This document shows, piece after piece, positions 1 through 7,545 of a stretch of DNA of 64,000 bases. The translations under genes were made by a program, and so were the position numbers. Origin of the DNA: Corynebacterium sp. TAE3-ERU16 (lineage in GTDB: Bacteria; Actinomycetota; Actinomycetes; Mycobacteriales; Mycobacteriaceae); the NCBI RefSeq assembly GCF_019209935.1, contig NZ_JAHUTN010000001.1, positions 248,001-312,000 on the forward strand, given 5' to 3'. Every line of letters begins with the position of its first letter. Position 1 is the first letter of the stretch. Below the pieces are notes generated by a model that made no database searches, was not told the DNA's origin, and was given only the letters and a program-made list of their open reading frames with translations.

Positions 1-2
1 CG

Positions 3-806
3 GCCGCCACCGGCGGCTACCGGCCCGGCCACATCCACAAGGTGCCCGCCGTGCCCTCCATCGGTGAAGTCGTACTGTCGGCGACCGGGGTGTCCCGGAC
101 GTACCTCGGCAAACGACGCGGAATCCTCGGCCCCCGGCGCCGTACGGAGGCGCTCAGGGACGTGTCCCTGGAACTGCGGCGGGGACAACGCCTCGGGATC
201 GTCGGCGGTTCCGGCTCCGGGAAGTCCACCCTCCTCCGGATCCTCGCGGGCCTGGACTCCCCCACCACCGGCACCGTCAACCACGCCGAACGCGCACAGG
301 TGGTGTTCCAGGACCCCATGGGTTCACTCGATCCGCGCATGCGCATCGGCGCGATCGTCGGGGAACCGCTCCTCGGCCTCGGGATCCCCGCCGAGGAGCG
401 GCGGACCAGGGTCGCCGAGGTACTCGGCGAGGTCGGCATCGGCGCAGACGCCGTCGACCGGTTCCCGCACGAGTTCTCCGGCGGACAACGCCAACGCATC
501 TCCATCGCCCGCGCCCTGTCCGTGAAACCCGACGTGCTGTTCGCCGACGAGGCGGTCAGCGCCCTGGACGTCTCCGTCCGCGCCCAGGTACTCAACCTGC
601 TGGGCGACCTCGTCGCCGACTACGGGCTGGCCCTGTTCTTCGTCTCCCACGACCTCTCCGTCGTCCGCCAGATGTGCTCCGACGTCCTGGTGCTCAACCA
701 CGGGGATGTCGTCGAGGCGGGCCCGGTCGAGAGGATCTGGAGTGCCCCGGAGGCCGACTACACGCGGGAACTGCTAGCGGCTGTGCCGAGGCTGGTCGGG
801 CGGTGA
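3..806 (+). CDS. ABC transporter ATP-binding protein, peptide/nickel (Dpp/Opp) family, 5' end outside window
   Basis: This is an ABC ATPase of the type that powers oligopeptide or nickel import. All motifs are present: Walker A GGSGSGKST, Q-loop VVFQDP, signature FSGGQRQR, Walker B VLFADEAVSALD with the catalytic Glu, and the H-loop FFVSHD. The frame is open to the left edge. A GTG at 42 could be the start, but no good ribosome binding site precedes it. The upstream residues (A-T-G-G-Y-R-P-G-H) look like the end of a preceding ATPase domain, so this may be the second half of a fused double ATPase. The substrate cannot be deduced without the permease and binding-protein genes, which lie outside. 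The gene converges on the large exonuclease gene. Family call is firm; start and substrate are uncertain. Confidence 0.85.
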   Translation, partial: AATGGYRPGHIHKVPAVPSIGEVVLSATGVSRTYLGKRRGILGPRRRTEALRDVSLELRRGQRLGIVGGSGSGKSTLLRILAGLDSPTTGTVNHAERAQVVFQDPMGSLDPRMRIGAIVGEPLLGLGIPAEERRTRVAEVLGEVGIGADAVDRFPHEFSGGQRQRISIARALSVKPDVLFADEAVSALDVSVRAQVLNLLGDLVADYGLALFFVSHDLSVVRQMCSDVLVLNHGDVVEAGPVERIWSAPEADYTRELLAAVPRLVGR

Positions 807-919
807 GGTGCCCGGTGTTGCAGCAGATGCCGTTCAACTGCCTGGTGGTGCTTTCCGGAGATGCGAGTACCGGACCCGGCCAATGCTGTGCCGTTGTTCT
901 TTGACCACGGCGGCACCTT

Positions 920-1001
920 GAGAATTAAGTGAAGCGTCGCTCACGATGCGTGGGCCATTCCCCCAGTTGAGGCCCACGAAGTGACGCCTTTTCTCATTCT
1001 C
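920..1001. terminator. Imperfect long inverted repeat between convergent genes
   Basis: The outer arms GAGAAT (920-925) and ATTCTC (996-1001) enclose inner arms CGTGGGCC (949-956) and GGCCCACG (971-978), with a partly pairing GCGTC region between them. It sits between two convergent genes, so a bidirectional terminator is the simplest reading. There is no clean U-tract except a short TTTT at about 989-992. Confidence 0.45.
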
Positions 1002-1048
1002 CGGGATACGCCGTTCCCACCGCCTCCCCTAACCCGGCACCAGTTCTG

Positions 1049-4000
1049 TCACTCGCGTGCGATGAGGTCCCTGATCGCGTCCGCGATGTCCTCCTCACGC
1101 CTGTGGTTGAACATCGCCACCGTGCGACGTAGCGGGGCATCCGGGGAAAGCCCGAGCGCTGTGTTGATGATCGCCAGTGCCTCCTCTCCGGAAACCTCGC
1201 CGGGGTCTCCGGGAACCCGTTCGTCGAGACCAAGTCTGTTGAGGAGCCCGGCCCATCCGTCCAGGTCCTGCCGGACCGCGGTGGCGCGGCGGATGTCGAA
1301 GCCGCCGTCGTCGGCGAATACGAGCCAGATCCGCTGCCCTTCCATGAGGTCCAGGTCAAGGAGGAAATCCCGGATGCTGGTTATCGTCGCGCCCGTACGG
1401 TTCCACGCGATGAACTGGTCCCGGCCCAGGCGTGTCGGCATCGTGACCTTGCCGAGGAAGGGCACGTCCTTCATCGCCGCAACACCTCGGGGGACGCCAC
1501 TGCCCGAACCGCGGACATGATCACCGGTGACTGTCACGAGCAGCTCCCGGTCCGTTCCCCGGTGGTAGAGGCCTCTGACGTCGTCGGGATCGGCGGTGTT
1601 CTCGACCGGGCCGTCGTTCCGCGTCACCACTCCATCGACGGTGATGAACTCACCGTTGGTGCAGTATGTCCGTACCGAGGTCTCCGCGAGACCCCGGGCT
1701 TGGGCACCCTCGATGAGTTCCGTCAGCGGTGCGCTACCGTCTGCGTCGACGCGCGTGGCTATCCAGTGGGCGAGGCTCTGGAATTCCTCCATTCCCCATT
1801 CCGTGAGCGCCCAGGTGTCCCTGCCGACCCGCACGATCCGGGGGTCGGCGGACAGTGCGTTGGACATGGAGCGGATGTTCCCGGTACCGAAGGCCTCGAA
1901 GATCGTGTCGGCGGTGAGCGGTTCCCCGGCGATGGCGAGCAGTGCGACGGCACGGTCGCCGTAGTTGCTGCAGCGGGTGCAGAGTTTCCCCCGGACCGGT
2001 ACGCCGATGTTCAGATCGGCGTCTGCGGCGAATGCCGTGAGTGTTGCCTCGTCGACGCCCGTCTCCCGGGCGATCGCGGCGACGGTGCTCACCCCGTATT
2101 CGTCGGCGGTGTCCACCACCGCCTGCCGGATCGCTTCAACGAGTCCCGGCCGCACGATCCACCCCGACGATAGTTCCCAGGTGGTGGCGAAGGCTGCGAT
2201 GGTCTGGATCGCCGGGCCGCCCGTCACGGGGCAGGGCTGCGCGAGGGTGGGTATCTTGTTCTCCACCTCGGCGAGTGGAGTCGCGGGGAGGAAGCGGTGG
2301 GCGAGCGCGGTGACTGCGGTGAGCATGTCGGCGGGTGGTTGCTCGATGAGCGAGGTGACCCGGTGCTGGATCTGTCGGACACGCTCGCGGGTAACCCCGA
2401 AACTCTCGCCGAGGGCGTCGAGGGTCTCTCCGCCGACCACGCGACGTGCGAACACCTGGGGCAGGCGTTCGTCAACCGCCAGCGCTTCTTCGACAGCGCC
2501 GAGCGCGGCCCGTACCGCGGTCACTTCCGGTGCTGCGAGTTCCGGGTGTCCGGACAGCTCCTCTGCAGCGGCACGGATGTGATCCGGGGCGGTGTCGGGG
2601 AGCTCCGGGAGCATCCCCGCCAGTGCCGCCCAGCGGACGACCAGCTGCAGTTCCGTCGACGCCGGTTCGCGCGCGGTGTCCCCGTCGAGGTAGACGGGGT
2701 CCTCGGTGTCGTAGAGGCTGCTCTCGTCGGGTTCCGGTGCGGGTTCGGGGCAGATCCTCCCCTCCTCCGCGTCGTCGATGACCGCGAGCACGAGGGAGTA
2801 GACGAGCCGGTGGAGGGAGCGTGCGCCGACTCCCCGCACGTACGACAGGTTAGCCAGGGATTCCCCCAGCGGTTCGGTGTACCGGGCGAGATGCCGGGCG
2901 AGGTTCGAGGGTTTGACGGCCACCTGCTCGGGTACGGTCCGGGGGTCCAGCATCGGGGACAGCTGGTGGATCGGCAGCGTTCCACCCCAGTCCATCCAGG
3001 CGACGGTGATCTGGTCGGGTTCCGGGGCCCGTTGTTCTCCCGCACCGCCCAGAGCCTGCTCCAACCAGGGGAAGATCCGCCGGGTGAGTCCGCTAGGGTC
3101 TTCGGCGTCCCCGGCGGGTTCTTCCGGAGCACCGTCATCCGCCTCTTTCTCCGTCTCCGGTTCCCGTTCATCAGGGCATCCCTCGGTCATCTCGCGGAGC
3201 AGCCGGGCGAAGGTGGCCTCCTCAACGACGGGGACGTCGAGCTCGCGGGCCCGTCTGGCTTTTCCGCTGGCGGTGTCCGGGTCCGCGGCCACGAGCAGGA
3301 CACTGCGACGGCAGACACCACCGACATCGAGCCCGGCGGCACGTGCGCGCTTCTCCCAGTCCTCCCGGGGCAGCGCCAGTTCCCCGGTGAAGGTGACCCG
3401 GTCCCCGGGACTCAACCGCAGACGTTCGAAGCCCTCCCCCTCGACCGGGGTCGCCAGCAACGTTTCGACGAGTGCGCCGTCCACACCCAGTTGGCGGGCC
3501 GCAGTGGTCACGGCCTCCCGTTCCGCATCGGTGACCACCCCGTCCGCCCACGCCTCCACAGCGAGCTGCCGGACGAAGCGACCGTGGATCTCGCCCGCTT
3601 CCTCCCTGTCTATGCCGAGTTCCCCGGCGCGGCAGATCAGCTGCCGGATCTCTGAGGTGCACAGTTTTCCGTCCGCCATGGCCGCGCGCAGGAGCCTGAG
3701 GTAGTCGTCGACGTCCCGGTCGCCGGTGTCGGGTAGCCCCGCGGCGAGGGCGTCAAGCCACTGTCCGTCGACGGCGCTCAAGCTGCGGTGTCCGCGTTCC
3801 ACGGGCGGCAGGGAGGGTACGCCGGCGAGCGTCCTGTGGTTCTCCGGTGTGAGGGACAACGGGGTCCTGCTGCGGACCACGTCCGTCTTCCGGAGGAGAT
3901 CCACGAGGAGTTCGGCGGTGGCCACGGCGTCGGCGAGAGCCGCGTGAGGGTTGCAGTTGACGGCGCCGATGGTCGAGAGACACTCGGAGAGTTTCTGCGG

Positions 4001-4387
4001 CGCACCGGGCAGCACGGACTTGGCGGTGCGCATGGTGCACACGGACCAGTCCCTCGGATCGTCGAGATCAACACCGCAGGCCGCGAATTCGCGGACCAGG
4101 AACTTCGTGTCGAAGGCGGCGTTGTGGGCGACGATGACACGGCCGTCGATGAGCGCCGCGAACTCCGCGGCGACCTCGGCGAAACCGGGTGCATCCGCGA
4201 CGTCGGCGGGCCGGATCCCGTGGATGGCGGTGTTGTCGAAATGCCGGTTCGGCTGGACGAGGGTCTGCCACGTACGCTCCAGACGCCCGTCGGCGTCGGT
4301 GAGGGCGAGCCCGATCTCCAGCACCCGGTCCGAGGGGAGGAAACCGGTGGTCTCGAAATCGATGACGGCGAAACTGGGACGGATCAT
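1049..4387 (-). CDS. Multidomain DEDD exonuclease with TerB-like, BRCT, sigma-4-like and HARE-HTH-like regions
   Basis: This 1112-aa protein starts with a DnaQ-type 3'-5' exonuclease domain (about residues 5-165). Its visible motifs are VIDFETTG (Asp and Glu), VIVAHNAAFD, and a late His/Asp pair in HAALADA. Next come a helical region with repeated acidic positions resembling a TerB fold (about 215-300), a BRCT-like domain (about 318-395) and an acidic linker. Around 640-690 lies a helix-turn-helix much like sigma-70 region 4 (VTRERVRQIQHRV). Around 810-880 lies a winged-helix-like stretch of the HARE-HTH type (GEPLTADTIFEAFG). The combination suggests a DNA-processing enzyme with several DNA-binding modules, acting in the cytoplasm. 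Only the exonuclease and BRCT assignments are strong. The gene is monocistronic and divergent from bioW. Exact role unknown. Confidence 0.8.
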   Translation of the reverse strand: MIRPSFAVIDFETTGFLPSDRVLEIGLALTDADGRLERTWQTLVQPNRHFDNTAIHGIRPADVADAPGFAEVAAEFAALIDGRVIVAHNAAFDTKFLVREFAACGVDLDDPRDWSVCTMRTAKSVLPGAPQKLSECLSTIGAVNCNPHAALADAVATAELLVDLLRKTDVVRSRTPLSLTPENHRTLAGVPSLPPVERGHRSLSAVDGQWLDALAAGLPDTGDRDVDDYLRLLRAAMADGKLCTSEIRQLICRAGELGIDREEAGEIHGRFVRQLAVEAWADGVVTDAEREAVTTAARQLGVDGALVETLLATPVEGEGFERLRLSPGDRVTFTGELALPREDWEKRARAAGLDVGGVCRRSVLLVAADPDTASGKARRARELDVPVVEEATFARLLREMTEGCPDEREPETEKEADDGAPEEPAGDAEDPSGLTRRIFPWLEQALGGAGEQRAPEPDQITVAWMDWGGTLPIHQLSPMLDPRTVPEQVAVKPSNLARHLARYTEPLGESLANLSYVRGVGARSLHRLVYSLVLAVIDDAEEGRICPEPAPEPDESSLYDTEDPVYLDGDTAREPASTELQLVVRWAALAGMLPELPDTAPDHIRAAAEELSGHPELAAPEVTAVRAALGAVEEALAVDERLPQVFARRVVGGETLDALGESFGVTRERVRQIQHRVTSLIEQPPADMLTAVTALAHRFLPATPLAEVENKIPTLAQPCPVTGGPAIQTIAAFATTWELSSGWIVRPGLVEAIRQAVVDTADEYGVSTVAAIARETGVDEATLTAFAADADLNIGVPVRGKLCTRCSNYGDRAVALLAIAGEPLTADTIFEAFGTGNIRSMSNALSADPRIVRVGRDTWALTEWGMEEFQSLAHWIATRVDADGSAPLTELIEGAQARGLAETSVRTYCTNGEFITVDGVVTRNDGPVENTADPDDVRGLYHRGTDRELLVTVTGDHVRGSGSGVPRGVAAMKDVPFLGKVTMPTRLGRDQFIAWNRTGATITSIRDFLLDLDLMEGQRIWLVFADDGGFDIRRATAVRQDLDGWAGLLNRLGLDERVPGDPGEVSGEEALAIINTALGLSPDAPLRRTVAMFNHRREEDIADAIRDLIARE

Positions 4388-4483
4388 GGTTCAGCACCTA
4401 ACGCAGTGGACTCTTCTGGCATTGGGGCCAGCCTATCCGCGGTCCCGGACACCGGAACGGGACGATCCGCACAGACGTACGCA

Positions 4484-4504
4484 TGAACACCGTACAATAT
4501 CGCC
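4484..4504 (+). promoter_or_regulatory. bioW promoter with BioQ-like operator; leaderless start
   Basis: TACAAT at 4493-4498 is a good -10 hexamer, and the bioW ATG follows after 6 nt, so the transcript should be leaderless. TGAAC-ACC-GTACA (4484-4496) overlaps the -10 and resembles the coryneform BioQ consensus TGAAC-N3-GTTAC, matching the first half exactly and the second half only partly. Repression by a TetR-type BioQ is inferred. Confidence 0.45.
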
Positions 4505-5215
4505 ATGACCACGTACTCCGTGAAGATGCGCGCGAGTTCCGGCGGGCTGCACATCTCGGGCGCTGAACGCCTCGTCCGGGCGGAATCGGTGCCCACCTGT
4601 GTCGGTTCGCTCACGCACCGGGCGTTGACGCATCCGAAGGGGACACCGGACGAGATCACCGTGACCGTGCGGGCGGTCGATGAGAATGAGGTGGAGCATC
4701 TCCGGGTGCTGGAGACCCGCGAGTTCCCGGCCGGGTCCCCGGCCCGGGCCCGCGACTTCGTGGTGGCCGAACTGCGGCGGCTCGGCGTCGGACGGCCTGA
4801 ATCCGTCTGGGAACTGCTGACGACGGTCACCGGGTTGCGTGGGGCGATGCTCGTCGACGCCACCACCGGTATGCGTCTGGAGCCCGATCCCGACCGCGGA
4901 GTGCGGGTGAGCAACCTCGATCACGTGTCCACTGACACGGGTGCTGCGGAGAAACTGCACTACCGGGAGGCGATCGCCCTGGCGACAAAGGTCACGGCGC
5001 ACCCGCACATCATCGCCGAGGTCTGCATCTCGGACGACCCGGACTACACCACCGGCTATCTCGCCTGCCGGGGCACGTACACGCGGATCGACGCGATGAA
5101 GGAGCCCGGCTCACCGGTGGGCACCAGGGTGTTCCTGTACGACGGTCCGGCGTCAGAGGTCGCGGCGTGCATCGACTGGCTGGAGAACCGGGTCGTGCTG
5201 GTGGAGGGCTTCTAG
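4505..5215 (+). CDS. bioW: 6-carboxyhexanoate-CoA ligase (pimeloyl-CoA synthetase)
   Basis: BioW activates free pimelate with ATP and CoA to pimeloyl-CoA, the acyl donor for biotin ring assembly. The protein is 236 aa, slightly shorter than Bacillus BioW, and carries the family's signature stretches: YSVKMRASSGG near the N terminus with HISGAERLV, then GVRVSNLD, the EALALASKV-like segment EAIALATKV, and SDDPDYTTGY followed by AMKEPGSPVGTRVF. The bioF gene follows directly, with the stop codon touching the next start, so the two are co-translated and support each other's identification. The start at 4505 is fixed by the -10 box 6 nt upstream. Presence of this pimelate route is notable because well-studied corynebacteria are biotin auxotrophs. 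Confidence 0.9.
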   Translation: MTTYSVKMRASSGGLHISGAERLVRAESVPTCVGSLTHRALTHPKGTPDEITVTVRAVDENEVEHLRVLETREFPAGSPARARDFVVAELRRLGVGRPESVWELLTTVTGLRGAMLVDATTGMRLEPDPDRGVRVSNLDHVSTDTGAAEKLHYREAIALATKVTAHPHIIAEVCISDDPDYTTGYLACRGTYTRIDAMKEPGSPVGTRVFLYDGPASEVAACIDWLENRVVLVEGF

Positions 5216-6370
5216 GTGGGCTCACTCGACGATTTCGCCGCGGCCCGGAACGCCGCCTGGGCGGGTGCGGGTCTGTCCCGGACCCTCCGGGAGTTCACGG
5301 GACCACAGGAACCCCTCGCGCACATCGACGACCGGGACCTGATCCAGTTCGCCTCATCCAACTACCTGGGACTGGCTACACACCCCGGGGTGACCGCGGC
5401 CGCCCGTGTCGCGCTCGAGGTCTACGGTGCGGGATCCGGCGGTTCGAGACTCACCACGGGAACGACTGACCTGCACACGGGACTCGAGCGTCGGCTGGCG
5501 GAGTTCTTCGGCGGTGGCGGACATGATGACGCTGTGTTCTTCGCCACGGGCTACCAGGCGAATCTGGCGGTGCTGCAGACGATCGCGGGACCCGACGTGA
5601 CGGTGTACTCCGATTCCCTGAATCACGCGAGCATCATCGACGGGTGCCGGTTGGCCCGGGCGACGGTGCGGGTTTTCCCGCACGGAGACCTCGCCGCCCT
5701 GGACCACATGCTCGGTGAGCGCGCGACCCCGTATTCCCTCGTGGTCAGCGACGGGGTGTTCTCGATGGACGGGGATCTGGCGGATCTGGCGGGTCTCGTC
5801 GCGGTCGCGGAACGGCACGGAGCCTGGACGATGATCGACGACGCCCACGGCGTGGGCACCCTGGGGGCGACGGGACGCGGCAGTGTCGAGCACCACGGGG
5901 CGCGCCCGGATCTCCTCGTCGGTACCGCGAGCAAGGCGCTGGGTGGTGAAGGTGGTTTCGTGGTGTGTCCGTCGACGGTGGCCGTCCTGCTGCGCAATCA
6001 GGCCCGCGGCTTCGTCTACTCCACGGCCCCCTCCGCGGCCACCGTCGCCGGGGTTGAAGCGGCGGTCGATGTGCTCGACGGGGCGCCGGAGCTCGTTGCC
6101 CGGCTCCACGCCAACGTCCGCGAATGCGCCGGACGGCTGGGTGTTCGGGGGCAGGTGAGTCCGATCATCCCGGTCCCGGTGGGTGACGAGGGTCGTGCGA
6201 TGGCGCAGTCCCGGGAGCTGGTGGAGAGCGGTTTCTTCGTGCCCGCGATCCGGTGGCCGACCGTCGCCCGCGGTGCGGCGATCCTCCGGGTGACCGTCAC
6301 CGCGGAGCACACCCCGGAACAGATCCGGGCGTTCGCCGGCGCGCTGCGGGAGCTGGGTGCACTGCACTGA
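5216..6370 (+). CDS. bioF: 8-amino-7-oxononanoate synthase
   Basis: BioF is a PLP-dependent alpha-oxoamine synthase that condenses pimeloyl-CoA with L-alanine. The 384-aa length is normal. Visible family features are the substrate loop SSNYLGLATHP, the glycine-rich GSGGSRLTTG, the PLP-contacting DDAHGVGTLG and the Schiff-base lysine in GTASKALGGEGG. It starts at a GTG that abuts the bioW TAG with no gap, which indicates translational coupling. With bioW it forms a two-gene operon converting pimelate to the 8-amino-7-oxo intermediate; bioA, bioD and bioB are not in this window. Confidence 0.93.
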   Translation: MGSLDDFAAARNAAWAGAGLSRTLREFTGPQEPLAHIDDRDLIQFASSNYLGLATHPGVTAAARVALEVYGAGSGGSRLTTGTTDLHTGLERRLAEFFGGGGHDDAVFFATGYQANLAVLQTIAGPDVTVYSDSLNHASIIDGCRLARATVRVFPHGDLAALDHMLGERATPYSLVVSDGVFSMDGDLADLAGLVAVAERHGAWTMIDDAHGVGTLGATGRGSVEHHGARPDLLVGTASKALGGEGGFVVCPSTVAVLLRNQARGFVYSTAPSAATVAGVEAAVDVLDGAPELVARLHANVRECAGRLGVRGQVSPIIPVPVGDEGRAMAQSRELVESGFFVPAIRWPTVARGAAILRVTVTAEHTPEQIRAFAGALRELGALH

Positions 6371-6448
6371 CCCCGCCTTCACAGGTCCACGGCGGCACCG
6401 GCGTCAGGCTGGCCGCCACCTGGGTGCGGAACGGGGAAACCCGGCGGT

Positions 6449-6454
6449 TACGAT
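6449..6454 (+). promoter_or_regulatory. Possible -10 box for the SorC-type regulator gene
   Basis: TACGAT at 6449-6454 would give a start of transcription near 6461 and a leader of about 40 nt carrying the GAGGAG ribosome binding site at 6492-6497. No convincing -35 is seen. Confidence 0.25.
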
Positions 6455-6503
6455 GAACAGGCAGCATGATCCCGGCACCCCATCTGACCCCGAGGAGCTT
6501 CCC

Positions 6504-7481
6504 GTGGACGCACGCGACGAGCAGGCACTGACCGCGGTGAAGCTGTACTTCGAGCGTGGTATGTCGCAGGCCGAGGTCGCCGCGGAGCTCGGGGTGTCAC
6601 GGCCCACCGCGGCGAAGCTCATTCAGCTGGGGAAGCAGCGTGGTTTCGTCACCATCGAGATCCACGACCCCCGCGAGGTCGACTCCGCACTGGCGAAGCA
6701 GCTCGTCTCCCGGTTCGGGCTCGCCGATGTCCGCCTGGCTCATCTCCCCCGGGACACCGATGCCGATCTACTCCGTGAACTGGGAAAACTTGGCGCAGCG
6801 GCGCTGCAGGAACTCGTCACCGACGGCATGAAGGTGGGCGTCTCCTGGGGTGACACGATGTACTCGGTCGCGGCGCAGTTGGAGCACACGGACCGACGCG
6901 GGGTCGAGATCGTGCAGCTGAAGGGCGGTACCTCGCATTCGGAGCGGTCCACCTTCGACCTCGAGACGATCAACTCCTTCTGTCTCGCGTTCAACGCGAC
7001 CGCCCGGACGCTTCCACTGCCGGTGATCTTCGATTCCGAGGAGACGAAGCGGATCGTGGAACGGGACCGGCACATCTCCCGGATCCTCGCCGCCGGCCGG
7101 GACACCGATCTGGTCACGTTCACGGTCGGCGACGTGCACCGGAGTTCCCTCCTGCTGAATCTGGGGTACCTCTCGGAGAACGAGGTGGACCAGCTGCTCG
7201 ACCGTGCGGCGGGCGATGCCTGCTCCCGGTTCTTCACCGCGGCCGGCGGGACAGCGGTGCCGAGCATCGACGACCGGACCGTGGGCATCACTCTTGATGA
7301 GCTCGCGTCCCGGCCGATCCGGCTGCTCATCGCCGGCGGTGCGGCCAAGACCACCGCAATATCGACTGCGCTGGACATGGGCCTTGCGACCCACCTGATC
7401 ATCGACCGGCCGACGGCGCTGCGGGTGCTGGATGCAGCGGGCCCGGCCGGGTCCGACGGCACCGCGGGGAAACGCGGCTGA
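6504..7481 (+). CDS. deoR: SorC-family transcriptional regulator, probable deoxyribonucleoside regulator DeoR
   Basis: The N terminus holds a helix-turn-helix (RGMSQAEVAAELGVSRPTAA), and the remainder is the sugar-phosphate-sensing domain of SorC regulators, with typical segments VGVSWGDTMYSVA, VQLKGG, and GDVHRSSLL near the middle. The DeoR of Bacillus subtilis and several actinobacterial deo regulators belong to this family and sense deoxyribose-5-phosphate. The nearby cdd-nupC and deoA-deoC genes and their shared palindrome support that role. The chosen GTG start at 6504 has GAGGAG 6 nt upstream and gives 325 aa. An ATG at 6453 is in frame but has a weaker ribosome site and would fall inside the candidate -10. 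The family is firm; the deo role is inferred. Confidence 0.8.
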   Translation: MDARDEQALTAVKLYFERGMSQAEVAAELGVSRPTAAKLIQLGKQRGFVTIEIHDPREVDSALAKQLVSRFGLADVRLAHLPRDTDADLLRELGKLGAAALQELVTDGMKVGVSWGDTMYSVAAQLEHTDRRGVEIVQLKGGTSHSERSTFDLETINSFCLAFNATARTLPLPVIFDSEETKRIVERDRHISRILAAGRDTDLVTFTVGDVHRSSLLLNLGYLSENEVDQLLDRAAGDACSRFFTAAGGTAVPSIDDRTVGITLDELASRPIRLLIAGGAAKTTAISTALDMGLATHLIIDRPTALRVLDAAGPAGSDGTAGKRG

Positions 7482-7545
7482 GAACGATGATGCCCGGGCA
7501 AAGAGTGTCCCGACCGGCCGCTGAGACAGCAGTTCGCGGCACAGA

